Shown here: in pieces, positions 16,701-24,431 of the stretch
How the letters are laid out: each line of letters starts with the position of its first letter
How positions within the stretch are numbered: position 1 is the stretch's first letter
The notes under the pieces: generated by a model
Databases searched by the model: none
What the model was told of the DNA's origin: nothing
Seen by the model: the letters and a program-made list of their open reading frames with translations, nothing else
Assembly: GCF_003449015.1 (NCBI RefSeq)
Contig: NZ_QRGD01000003.1
Location: 434,001 to 498,000 of the forward strand
Reading direction: 5' to 3'
Length of the DNA: 64,000 bases
DNA from: Aureibaculum luteum
GTDB taxonomy: Bacteria > Bacteroidota > Bacteroidia > Flavobacteriales > Flavobacteriaceae
Made by a program: the position numbers and the translations under genes

Positions 16701-16871
16701 GGCTTAAGAAAACTGGAAGTATATGCTTCAGCTCTTAACTTAATTACTTGGACACGTTATACGGGATTTGACCCTGATGTTAATTCGTATAGCGGATTAA
16801 GAGAAGGTATTGATGAAGGATCATATCCTCAGAGTCGTACTATAATGTTAGGTTTGAATATTGGATTTTAA
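13773..16871 (+). CDS. SusC-type TonB-dependent outer-membrane transporter
   Basis: The 1,032-residue protein has a signal peptide (KSIFFFFLLLFSITTGFSQ), a carboxypeptidase-regulatory-like domain (about 40-120, GKITDGVTGEPLIGVSI), and a plug domain (VIVGYGVKKKINVTGSV, then SVLQGRAAGVQV and GNSSLNSGNSPLYVVDG). A long beta-barrel ends in the expected aromatic residue (LGLNIGF). It imports oligosaccharides across the outer membrane together with the SusD protein encoded 12 bases downstream. The promoter carries a LacI-type operator. Neighbouring hexosaminidases and NagA/NagB genes point to an N-acetylhexosamine-containing glycan as cargo. Confidence 0.93.
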   Translation: MKKLIENPPINFYKATFVKKSIFFFFLLLFSITTGFSQNQSVSGKITDGVTGEPLIGVSIILKGSIRGVSSDLDGKYNFDNISTNDILVFSYVGYGEKEVKIGNEKIVNITLNALTDQLDEVIIVGYGVKKKINVTGSVISVKSEDIDKSSLQDPISVLQGRAAGVQVISNSGAPGGGMSIKIRGNSSLNSGNSPLYVVDGVPIESNMLSSLNGTENFGLNPLADINPGDIESIEILKDAASTAIYGSRAANGVILITTKRGSSGKAQIDVNINTGVSEISRTLSVLNATQYRQVILDAYNNMENPTTPNGIILDSLNPKNNGDVDWQKELLRTAPQYKVNLAVRGGSDDIKYAWSTSFLNQDGVILNSNYKRVTSRLNVDYKVSEKLTFGQSISYTHGLNNRINAGGTNNLSVIRELLVRPPIFAMYLPDGSYNGYQFGRRNPVGLAELATHTNQSNRIIGSQYFEYEIVDGLKLRSNLNLDNISMKEDEFIPSTLDYRAGYNSGSVRAINNLTWGNETYLSFNKTVKEDHNISALAGMSFQKWKYERVGLDGMFFASDNITTLNGAGTISNQDVNIVTEHSMLSYFGRLSYDYKGKYLFEANLRTDGSSRFGKDKRFGYFPSASFGWRFSDEPLFENLDIVNDAKLRFSVGQTGNEAIGNYTSQGEFIVGSNYLDNSGASPSVMPNSGLSWETTTQYNAGLDIALLQNRITLNADVYLKITDDLLYNVPIPRTTGFAYVTQNIGSIENKGIELSITSRNLVGDFKWDTNFNISSNKNQITDLPDDLLTNGFIQNGNFHILKEGLPIGTFYGYKFNGVYSRDEDNVNGVTNGALGQIYKGGDPIWDDVNGDNIINEDDQQIIGDATPDFFGGITNNFSYKGLSLGVFFQFSYGNDIYSEINHQRNSVVRYNNLSTDALDRWRNQGDVTDFPKPVLDDPLRSDSRVQSRWVEDGSYIKLKNVNLSYNIPNNVVTKLGLRKLEVYASALNLITWTRYTGFDPDVNSYSGLREGIDEGSYPQSRTIMLGLNIGF

Positions 16872-16883
16872 AAATAAAAAAAC

Positions 16884-18251
16884 ATGAAAAATTTTAAGAA
16901 AATAATTACAGGATTAATTGTGTTACTTACACTATCTTGTTCAGATGATATTTTAGATAACGACCCCATTAGTAGTTTTTCTGCTCAAGGTTTCTATCAG
17001 ACATCAGCCGATGCTCAAGCGGGAGTATATGGTATTTACGATGCCCTTCAGTCTACATTTCGTACTAACTTTTCTCATTGGGGAGAAGGAAGAGCTGATG
17101 CGGTTAATACAAATCATTCAGGTGACCCATTAGCGTTGCAACAAAACACTTTGAGCAAAGCAATAACATCGGCCAGATGGAATAATATTTATGAAACCAT
17201 AAGTCGTGCCAATTATGCTATAAAATACATTCCAGAAGTTTTTGAAACAGAAAGTGAATTTAGCCTTCAATTAATCGCTCAAGCAAGAGCATTAAGAGCA
17301 TTGTCTTATTTTTATGCTGTTAAAATTTGGGGAGATGTTCCGTTAGTTACTGAACCTTATGAAAGTGTTGATCAGGAATTTTTTATTGACAAAACAAATA
17401 AGGAAGAAATATTAGATCAAGTAATAACTGATTTAATTTTTGCTTCTGAATATTGTAGAGAAACTTTCTCTGGAGATAATACAAGAATTCTATTTACTCA
17501 AGGTGCAGCAAACGCATTATTAACACATGTTTATATGTGGAGAAAGGATTATGAAAATGCAATTGTAAGTGCGGAAAAAGTATTAGACAATAACTTATAT
17601 TCATTAGTTTCAATGAGTGACTGGTCTAAAATTTTTACATCAGGCTATTCTAACGAAAGTATTTTTGAAATCGGTTATGACGATACGCAAACAAGTGGCC
17701 TTAGAACACTTTATGCTGTAGGTTCTGATAGTGATTATTTTCCAAGTGAATCATTTAGAAACTCATTTGAAGATGGTGACCAAAGAAAAAATTTAATCTA
17801 CGATACATCAAATTCTGACCCTAGAAAAATATGGAAATTTTTTGGCGAAGGATTTAATGATGAAAGTGCTGAACCTTCTTCAAACAATATAGTATTATTA
17901 CGATTAGCTGATATCATATTGTTAAAGGCAGAAGCTCATAATCAACTTAATCAAGTAGATGAAGCATTGAGTTTACTAAACTTAATTCGCAATAGAGCTG
18001 GAATACCTCAATTGAATGAAACCGAAGCTGTAAATCTTTATGGAGATGTAGCCGCTACAATTCTGCATGAAAGATCAATTGAATTGTCTTTTGAAGGACA
18101 TCGTTGGTTTGACTTAGTTAGAACTGGAAACGCAATAAACGTTATGAACCCAATAAATGGGTTAAGTGATGAAGCTAATTTGGTATGGCCTCTACATGAA
18201 GACGCTTTGAATAAAAATCCTAAACTTGAACAAAATCAATTTTATAATTAA
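16884..18251 (+). CDS. SusD-type surface glycan-binding lipoprotein (RagB/SusD family)
   Basis: The 455-residue protein has a lipoprotein signal peptide (ITGLIVLLTLSCSDD), the SusD-like N-terminal region with tetratricopeptide-like helices (AQARALRALSYFYAVKIWGDVPLV), and the C-terminal RagB/SusD domain ending with the typical ERSIELSFEGHRWFDLVRTG block. It caps the SusC barrel on the cell surface and captures glycan. It follows susC by 12 bases, the canonical arrangement. Confidence 0.93.
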   Translation: MKNFKKIITGLIVLLTLSCSDDILDNDPISSFSAQGFYQTSADAQAGVYGIYDALQSTFRTNFSHWGEGRADAVNTNHSGDPLALQQNTLSKAITSARWNNIYETISRANYAIKYIPEVFETESEFSLQLIAQARALRALSYFYAVKIWGDVPLVTEPYESVDQEFFIDKTNKEEILDQVITDLIFASEYCRETFSGDNTRILFTQGAANALLTHVYMWRKDYENAIVSAEKVLDNNLYSLVSMSDWSKIFTSGYSNESIFEIGYDDTQTSGLRTLYAVGSDSDYFPSESFRNSFEDGDQRKNLIYDTSNSDPRKIWKFFGEGFNDESAEPSSNNIVLLRLADIILLKAEAHNQLNQVDEALSLLNLIRNRAGIPQLNETEAVNLYGDVAATILHERSIELSFEGHRWFDLVRTGNAINVMNPINGLSDEANLVWPLHEDALNKNPKLEQNQFYN

Positions 18252-18280
18252 AATTATTTTAAAATTTTAAATCCAAAAAA

Positions 18281-19729
18281 ATGAAAAACAATAAAATAAT
18301 TGGACGGCCTTACATCGGAGTTTTTGTTATAATGATTGTAACTCTTTTTTACAATTGTGAAATACAAGATAACTTTTCATATGATCATTCAAACTCTAAT
18401 GCTGAACTCGGCATTACAGCATGGGAGTATATACAAAACAATGACTCCTTAAATTTGTTAGAAGAAGCTATTACGTTAACAAATACACAAAGTTTCTATG
18501 AAAGCGGTTCAGATAAGACTTTTATAGCACCAACTAATGAAGCATTTACAAATTATTTGCAAGACAACTCGTACCTAAGTTTATCTGAAGTACCTGTACC
18601 TATTTTACGTAATGCTCTTAAATACCATATCGTAAATTCTTTTGTTTCTTTTGATGATCCTGATTTAATGGAGCGAAATAACCCGTTACCATACACCACT
18701 GAAAATGGTCAAATAATTTACTTATCACATAATAGTGGTTTTACAGGAATTGTAAATGAAGGAACTAGTAAACAATGGAATATCATAACTTCCAATTTAA
18801 AATCAACAACTGGGGTGATACACGTATTACCTTCGATTGTTTATTTTTCTGCTCTTACAACAGGTAACGACGACCCTGACCCATCTATTACGATGGATAC
18901 CATTTATCCAATACACGATACGTATATTAATGGCGGTAGCCAATCTGGAAGAAATTTTGGTACCGATGTTCTTATCAAAGTTAAGAATGTTTCAGACAAC
19001 GGACTTTATGACAGAAAAGGATATTTAATGTTCGACTTAAAAGAGTTAAGCAAAGAAGGTGTAATAATTGACTTTAAGCTAGAGTTACCGATTAAATTTA
19101 CCCATGGAAAGGAAGTTGACTTTAATGTTTACGAAGTACAAGACACTTTATGGAGTGAAGTAGGCTTAACTTTTGACAATGCTACGTTACCTACTACAGC
19201 CCCTATTGCTAGCATAACAACCTCAAAATTGAGTGCTTTCGAATTTGATCTTATAGATTATTATAAAAACTTGACGCACAACGGAAGAGTTTCTTTTGTA
19301 TTAGATGGAGAATTGGGAAGTAATGAAACTGATGAGATTTATTCTAAAGAAAATGTATTAGGCTTTAATCCTCCAATGCTAATTGCCAGACTTTCATCTA
19401 AAACTAGTGTTCTTACTATAGAAACCAATACTGGTTTTTCAGTAGACAGTGGAGAAACTTTTGCTTTTGACAACAACGTTTTAGAGGTAATTGGTGCTGC
19501 TCCTGAAGACTTAACCTTTACCATTGAAGAGGCTCCAGAATATGGATGGCTAGTAAGAGGTGCCAGTATATTAAAAACAGGTGATACTTTTACACAAGAA
19601 GATATAGATGTAATGAATCTTATTTTTATAAGTAATGGCTCAGGATCTTCAGATAAAATTGTTGTATCAGCTGCGGATAAAGTAGGGGCTACTGTAGATA
19701 ATTTTAATATTGATATAACTATCCAATAG
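18281..19729 (+). CDS. Surface protein with fasciclin (FAS1) and CBM96-like domains
   Basis: The 482-residue protein has an N-terminal membrane or lipoprotein signal (FVIMIVTLFYNCEIQ). A fasciclin domain follows at about 45-185 (TFIAPTNEAFTNYL, NALKYHIVNSFV, GVIHVLPSIVYF), then a DNRLRE/CBM96-like beta-sandwich at about 205-370 (HDTYINGGSQSGRNFGTD, KGYLMFDLKEL). The C-terminal domain looks like a cadherin-like repeat. FAS1-containing proteins behind SusCD pairs are common surface glycan-binding proteins. It probably supplies extra substrate binding for this locus. Domain calls are by motif; no enzymatic residues are seen. Confidence 0.75.
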   Translation: MKNNKIIGRPYIGVFVIMIVTLFYNCEIQDNFSYDHSNSNAELGITAWEYIQNNDSLNLLEEAITLTNTQSFYESGSDKTFIAPTNEAFTNYLQDNSYLSLSEVPVPILRNALKYHIVNSFVSFDDPDLMERNNPLPYTTENGQIIYLSHNSGFTGIVNEGTSKQWNIITSNLKSTTGVIHVLPSIVYFSALTTGNDDPDPSITMDTIYPIHDTYINGGSQSGRNFGTDVLIKVKNVSDNGLYDRKGYLMFDLKELSKEGVIIDFKLELPIKFTHGKEVDFNVYEVQDTLWSEVGLTFDNATLPTTAPIASITTSKLSAFEFDLIDYYKNLTHNGRVSFVLDGELGSNETDEIYSKENVLGFNPPMLIARLSSKTSVLTIETNTGFSVDSGETFAFDNNVLEVIGAAPEDLTFTIEEAPEYGWLVRGASILKTGDTFTQEDIDVMNLIFISNGSGSSDKIVVSAADKVGATVDNFNIDITIQ

Positions 19730-19740
19730 GGAAATATAAT

Positions 19741-20508
19741 ATGAGCATACCCATGAAATCAACCCTTACTTATCTTAGTTTTTTATTACTATTTCCATTG
19801 TTTATGATGAACTCTTGCAGTGCGTCTAATGGTGATAAAGATGAAGAAATACCTGTTGTAACAACGAGAATCATAACATTTTCAGGTTATGAATGGGTAG
19901 TAAGAACTACCAAGGATGATAAACAAGGTCCTGGACCTAATTTTTTTTCAGACTCTGAAGAAAATGTATGGGTAGATAATGATGGAAAACTCCACCTCAA
20001 AGTTGTACAAAGAGATGGTATATGGTATTGTGCGGGTATAACATTACGCCAAACGCAAGGACATAAAAAATATGTTTTCTATCTATCAAGTAGAGTTGAT
20101 CAATTGGATGAAAATGTTGTTGCCGGATTGTTCACTTATAAGAATGACGAAGAAGAAATTGATATCGAATTTTCTAGATGGTCAGATACTGAGAATCAGA
20201 ACTCACAATTTGCAATTCAACCGTCTTATGTAGCAGGAAATAAAACACGCTATGATATGAATTTAGATAGTAATTTAACTACACATTTCTTTGATTGGCA
20301 AGCTGATAAAATTGACTTTGGTAGTTATGAAGGGCATACGTTAGAACCGGAAACCAATGCTATTATTAACACATGGACGTATACTGGCGAAGCTATACCT
20401 CCACTTAATGACGAGCGTTTAAAAATAAACCTATGGTTGTTTAGAGGTAATGGACCAACGGATAACAAAGCCGCTGAAATGATTATTGACCGTATTGAAA
20501 TATTATAA
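19741..20508 (+). CDS. GH16-like lipoprotein
   Basis: The 255-residue protein has a lipoprotein signal peptide (LLLFPLFMMNSCSAS) and a concanavalin-like jelly-roll domain. It contains EIDIEF within DEEEIDIEFSRW, which matches the GH16 catalytic motif E-x-D-x-E. Family members cleave beta-1,3/1,4 glucans or galactans, and some are non-catalytic binders. It is encoded directly after the FAS1 protein and before a NagB-like gene, so it is likely on the surface and part of the glycan machinery. The exact substrate cannot be read from sequence. Confidence 0.68.
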   Translation: MSIPMKSTLTYLSFLLLFPLFMMNSCSASNGDKDEEIPVVTTRIITFSGYEWVVRTTKDDKQGPGPNFFSDSEENVWVDNDGKLHLKVVQRDGIWYCAGITLRQTQGHKKYVFYLSSRVDQLDENVVAGLFTYKNDEEEIDIEFSRWSDTENQNSQFAIQPSYVAGNKTRYDMNLDSNLTTHFFDWQADKIDFGSYEGHTLEPETNAIINTWTYTGEAIPPLNDERLKINLWLFRGNGPTDNKAAEMIIDRIEIL

Positions 20509-20542
20509 AGTATAAAAATAGTTGAGTTAGTAAATAAGGATT

Positions 20543-20588
20543 GAAACTCTTGTTAATTATATATTTTTTAATTAACAGAGTTTCTTTT
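20543..20588 (+). terminator. Hairpin between GH16 and nagB-like genes (terminator or attenuator)
   Basis: GAAACTCTTGTTAATTA (20543-20559) pairs with TAATTAACAGAGTTTC (20569-20584) apart from one bulged T, and is followed by TTTT (20585-20588). It sits inside the gene run and could set lower expression of the downstream cytosolic genes or end the surface operon. Confidence 0.55.
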
Positions 20589-20609
20589 AACCGAAACACT
20601 TAAAAGTAA

Positions 20610-21386
20610 ATGAATAAGATAATGTCTGACCACAACCAAGATATTCATGTTTTTCCTAATAAAACAGCAACAGGTGTTGCTGCAGGTAAAGCCATAGAAA
20701 CATGTATTGTAAAATTGCAAAGTACACAAACCAGTGTACGTATAATATTTGCTGCAGCTCCTTCACAAGATTCAATGCTAGCATATATAACCAATTCAAA
20801 ATTAATTGATTGGAATAAAGTAACAGCGTTTAATATGGATGAGTATATTGGCTTAGAACCTGACTCACCAGAGTTATTTTCTTCATATCTCAACAAGAAT
20901 TTGTTTTCAAAAATAAGTGTCAAAAACAAAAATACAATCAATGTTCATAATGGCATTTCTAATGAACTAAAGAGATATACAGATTTACTTTTAGATGCTT
21001 CTATAGATATTGTATGTTTAGGAATTGGAGAGAATGGTCATATTGCTTTTAATGATCCACCGGTAGCTGATTTTAATGATTCAGAAACAATTAAAGTGGT
21101 TAAATTAGACCGTGCATGTCGTGTACAACAGGTAAATGATGGCTGTTTTGATTCTATACAAAGTGTGCCTGAAAAAGCTATTACCTTAACAATTCCAACA
21201 CTTTTAAAAGGTAAGCATTTGTTTTGTGTTGTTAATGGTTTAAACAAAAGTAACGCTGTAAAAGATACGTTGACTGGACCAATTACAACTTCATGTCCTG
21301 CCTCTATTCTTACAACACATGCTAATTGTAAATTTTATTTTGATAAAGACGCGTATCAAGAAACTTTAAAGCTTCAAAATATCTAG
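20610..21386 (+). CDS. Glucosamine-6-phosphate deaminase-like protein
   Basis: The 258-residue protein belongs to the glucosamine-6-phosphate isomerase/6-phosphogluconolactonase superfamily. It shows FNMDEYIGL and CLGIGENGHIAFNDPP, the active-site loop of NagB-type deaminases that turn glucosamine-6-phosphate into fructose-6-phosphate and ammonia. A second, longer NagB is encoded at 34129. Its place beside hexosaminidases and nagA supports amino-sugar catabolism, though activity on galactosamine-6-phosphate is also possible. Start may be the first ATG or the fifth codon (MSDHNQD). Confidence 0.75.
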   Translation: MNKIMSDHNQDIHVFPNKTATGVAAGKAIETCIVKLQSTQTSVRIIFAAAPSQDSMLAYITNSKLIDWNKVTAFNMDEYIGLEPDSPELFSSYLNKNLFSKISVKNKNTINVHNGISNELKRYTDLLLDASIDIVCLGIGENGHIAFNDPPVADFNDSETIKVVKLDRACRVQQVNDGCFDSIQSVPEKAITLTIPTLLKGKHLFCVVNGLNKSNAVKDTLTGPITTSCPASILTTHANCKFYFDKDAYQETLKLQNI

Positions 21387-21443
21387 TTAAAATTACTATC
21401 TCAAAGAGATGTTTTAAAATAAATCAGTAAATTAAAACCCGTT

Positions 21444-23039
21444 ATGAATTTTTCTATTTTTCAAAAAACGAACAAGATGAATTGTAAATATTTTTATAAG
21501 TTTTTATTACTGATATGCTTTGTTGCATTTGGATCTTCTCAGCTACTTGCACAAAAACAGGTACAAAAAGAAGCTGATAATTTCAAGGTTAAAGGGTTTC
21601 ATTTAGATTTACGTATACAAGTAATGACTCCTACGGCTTTAATGGAATTTGCCGATGAGCTTTCTGAGTTAGGTATGAATACATTGGTATTAGAATGGGA
21701 AGGTACTTACCCGTTTGAAAAACATGCAACTATTTCTAATAAATACTCATATACAAGAGCTGAAGTAAAAAGTTTTATTTCACATTGTGAAGGCTTAGGA
21801 ATTAAGGTTATTCCATTACAACAAACATTGGGGCATGTAGAATATATTTTACGTAATCCTAGATATAGTATTTTGAAGGAAGACCGCAAAGATATTTCTC
21901 AGTTATGCCCAATGGAAATTTCTGATAATAAAGCCTTGTTTACCGACTTATTTACTGATTTAGCAAACATGCATAATTCAGATTATATACATATTGGTGG
22001 TGATGAAACCTATTTATTGGGACATTGTGAAAAATGTAAAAAGAAAGTCGCAAAAGAAGGTAAATCAAAATTGTTTGTTGATCATATGAAAATGATAGCA
22101 GACATTGTGATCTCATTAGGTAAGAAACCGGTGATGTGGGCAGATATTATTTTAAAATATCCTGAAGCGGCTGCAGATTTACCGAAAGAAACCATTTTTG
22201 TGGATTGGAATTATGGTTGGAAAATTAATCATTTTGGAGATATTCCAAACCTTCAAAAATTAGGTTTTACTTTTTGGGGATCACCTGCAATACGATCTCA
22301 TCCAGACAATTGGTTTATTACCGATTGGGCTACCCATTTTAAAAATCAAAAGGAATTTATTCCCTATGCTAGAAAAGCGAACTATGAAGGTATCATTATG
22401 ACTTCTTGGTCTACATCTGGAGTATACGGTTTTACTTGGGATGTTAACTATGATGTTGTTGACATGGTTCAAATTAGAAACACCTATCCCCTCTCTGGAT
22501 TCAATATTTTAATTCAAAGTTATACCGAAGCACTTGAATCAAAAGATGCTATTGATCCACAAACCTTTGTTTTAAAATATGCAAAAAAACAGTTTGGTTT
22601 AAAAAAACAAGATGCTCAAAAATTATCTGAATTTATATTTTTTCCTAAAGAGTTAATCACAAATGGAAAACCTGATAAAAGTTCAAGTATTGCCGTTATG
22701 AAAAATGATTACGGTAAAGTTAGGGACCAATTAATCCTAATAAATCCTAAGAAAAACAAAGAGGAATTTGACCATTATAAATTAATGGCAGATTTAAGAA
22801 TGCATTACTTAAATTTTAAGGAAGTAGAATCTTCATATAACTCTGTTAATTTTGTCAGATCGCAAACCCCCAAACTACTTGAAGACTTAAATAAAATACT
22901 AGAAAATGCAAAAGGATTAGACAAAAGATTCCTTGCTCTCAACAAAGGTTTTCTTTATGATGCTGAAATAAATGAGCAAAACTTTTTACGAACTCAACAA
23001 ATGCACGCCTTACATGATCGATTAGCAAAATTAAAATAG
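21444..23039 (+). CDS. GH20-like beta-N-acetylhexosaminidase
   Basis: The protein has up to 531 residues, with a signal peptide best read from the second ATG at 21477 (FYKFLLLICFVAFGSSQLLA). The TIM-barrel part starts FHLDLRIQ and carries HIGGDETYLLG, in which the Asp-Glu pair fits the GH20 catalytic dyad. WSTSGVYGFTWD further on resembles the hexosaminidase D branch of the family. It would release terminal N-acetylhexosamine in the periplasm. A classical GH20 is encoded at 27093, so the locus has two distinct hexosaminidases. Confidence 0.78.
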   Translation: MNFSIFQKTNKMNCKYFYKFLLLICFVAFGSSQLLAQKQVQKEADNFKVKGFHLDLRIQVMTPTALMEFADELSELGMNTLVLEWEGTYPFEKHATISNKYSYTRAEVKSFISHCEGLGIKVIPLQQTLGHVEYILRNPRYSILKEDRKDISQLCPMEISDNKALFTDLFTDLANMHNSDYIHIGGDETYLLGHCEKCKKKVAKEGKSKLFVDHMKMIADIVISLGKKPVMWADIILKYPEAAADLPKETIFVDWNYGWKINHFGDIPNLQKLGFTFWGSPAIRSHPDNWFITDWATHFKNQKEFIPYARKANYEGIIMTSWSTSGVYGFTWDVNYDVVDMVQIRNTYPLSGFNILIQSYTEALESKDAIDPQTFVLKYAKKQFGLKKQDAQKLSEFIFFPKELITNGKPDKSSSIAVMKNDYGKVRDQLILINPKKNKEEFDHYKLMADLRMHYLNFKEVESSYNSVNFVRSQTPKLLEDLNKILENAKGLDKRFLALNKGFLYDAEINEQNFLRTQQMHALHDRLAKLK

Positions 23040-23052
23040 AAGCTATGCGTCA

Positions 23053-24084
23053 CTAAGCATCTGACAATTGGGTAGATTCCCTAACAATTAAATCTGTTCT
23101 TAACGTAATAGACTCTGAATTTATAAATTCATCCTTATCTTCAATATGACGAATTAATAATTTTGCAGAAGACTCACCCATTTGAAAAGCACAATCGTTA
23201 ATGGTTGTTAAATTAGGTTCAATAATTTTAGAAATAGGATAGTTACTAAACCCAACAATGGCAACATCTTGAGGGATTCTTATACCATGCTTTCTAAAAA
23301 CTTGAATAACACTAACTGCGGTGTAGTCATTTGCACAAAAAACACCATCTGGTAATTCTGAAAATTCTAAATACTTTTTAGCACAAATAACACCCTCTTC
23401 ATAACCCAATTGTTTTGTATACAATATTAAATCTTCGTTTACGGGTAGTTTATATTTTTGAAGTGCTGCTTTGAACCCTTCTAAACGTGCTTTAAATATA
23501 TCAGTTTTTTGACTTCCAGCAATATGACCTATTCTTTTACATCCTTTTTTAATAAGATGTTCTGTTGCCGTAAAAGCGGATTCAAAATCGTTGATTACTA
23601 TTTTGTTTGCATCAAAATCTGTAGGTACTCTATCGTAAAAAACCATAGGCACTCCTAGTTTATCAAATTTTTTAAAATGATCACACTTTTCAGTTTCAAT
23701 ACTTAAGCAGATAATAATACCATCTACCATTCTATTCTGTAATATCTTGGCGATTTCCTTTTCCCGCTTAAGAGAATCTTTTGATTGAAAAATAGTAACG
23801 TTATAACCATTTTTATATGCAAAATCTTCAATTCCACTTATAACTAATGAATGAAAATGAATATCTATTCTAGGTACTATTATACCGATAGATTTGGTTT
23901 TTTTTGTTCTAAAACTTGAAGCAATTGAATTGGGAATAAAACCCAGCTCTTCCGCCTTTCGTTGCACCTTTTTTTTAGTTGCATCACTAATAGCTGGATG
24001 GTTATCTAATGCTCGTGAAATTGTCGATGCAGATAAATTTAAATCTTTAGCTAAGTCTTTTAATGTAATTCTCTTATTCTTCAT
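23053..24084 (-). CDS. LacI-family transcriptional regulator of the amino-sugar locus
   Basis: The HTH is in the first 55 residues (RITLKDLAKDLNLSASTISR, then ALDNHPAISDATKKKV), followed by the hinge and the periplasmic-binding-protein-like effector domain (KSIGIIVPRIDIHFHSLV). I chose MKNKRITL (24082-24084) rather than the ATG at 24144, because family members begin just before the HTH and because a LacI-type operator at 24091-24106 lies in the extra segment. Four similar operators in this window suggest it controls susC, the symporter operon and itself. Confidence 0.9.
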   Translation of the reverse strand: MKNKRITLKDLAKDLNLSASTISRALDNHPAISDATKKKVQRKAEELGFIPNSIASSFRTKKTKSIGIIVPRIDIHFHSLVISGIEDFAYKNGYNVTIFQSKDSLKREKEIAKILQNRMVDGIIICLSIETEKCDHFKKFDKLGVPMVFYDRVPTDFDANKIVINDFESAFTATEHLIKKGCKRIGHIAGSQKTDIFKARLEGFKAALQKYKLPVNEDLILYTKQLGYEEGVICAKKYLEFSELPDGVFCANDYTAVSVIQVFRKHGIRIPQDVAIVGFSNYPISKIIEPNLTTINDCAFQMGESSAKLLIRHIEDKDEFINSESITLRTDLIVRESTQLSDA

Positions 24085-24090
24085 AATAAA

Positions 24091-24106
24091 ACACAAACGT
24101 TTGCAT
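24091..24106. promoter_or_regulatory. LacI-type operator at the regulator's own start
   Basis: The 16-mer matches ATGCAAACGTTTGCAT at 14 of 16 positions. It lies 7 bases upstream of the chosen lacI start, where a bound repressor would block its own gene. Confidence 0.6.
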
Positions 24107-24239
24107 TTAACAGATTCATATCTCGTGAAAATTATAATACTCAAAAGATTTAAATCCGTATTGAAAAGCTCAATAAAATGTTCACTTATGCAAGCTAATA
24201 AAAAATATAAACAAAAACTTCATTAAAAGAAAATTAGTT

Positions 24240-24280
24240 ATGCAAACGTTTGCATAAAAATTAAAATTGTTTTATGTTTG
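24240..24280 (+). promoter_or_regulatory. Symporter-nagA-GH20 promoter with perfect LacI-type operator
   Basis: ATGCAAACGTTTGCAT at 24240-24255 is a perfect 16-bp palindrome. TTG at 24250-24252 lies within it, and TATGTTTG at 24273-24280 follows after 20 bases, so the operator covers the -33 element exactly as at susC. The leader to the symporter ATG is about 145 bases and shows no other feature I recognise. Confidence 0.72.
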
Positions 24281-24431
24281 TTGAAAACGAAGATAAAGTT
24301 AGTTTTATAATTCAAAATAATTTTACTCAAAAAAAAGTAATTCTCTATCAAAACAATAGTTAAGCGTATAGATTTACAACATATTATATAATGACATCTT
24401 TTTAATTAATTTACATAAAAAATAGACTTAA

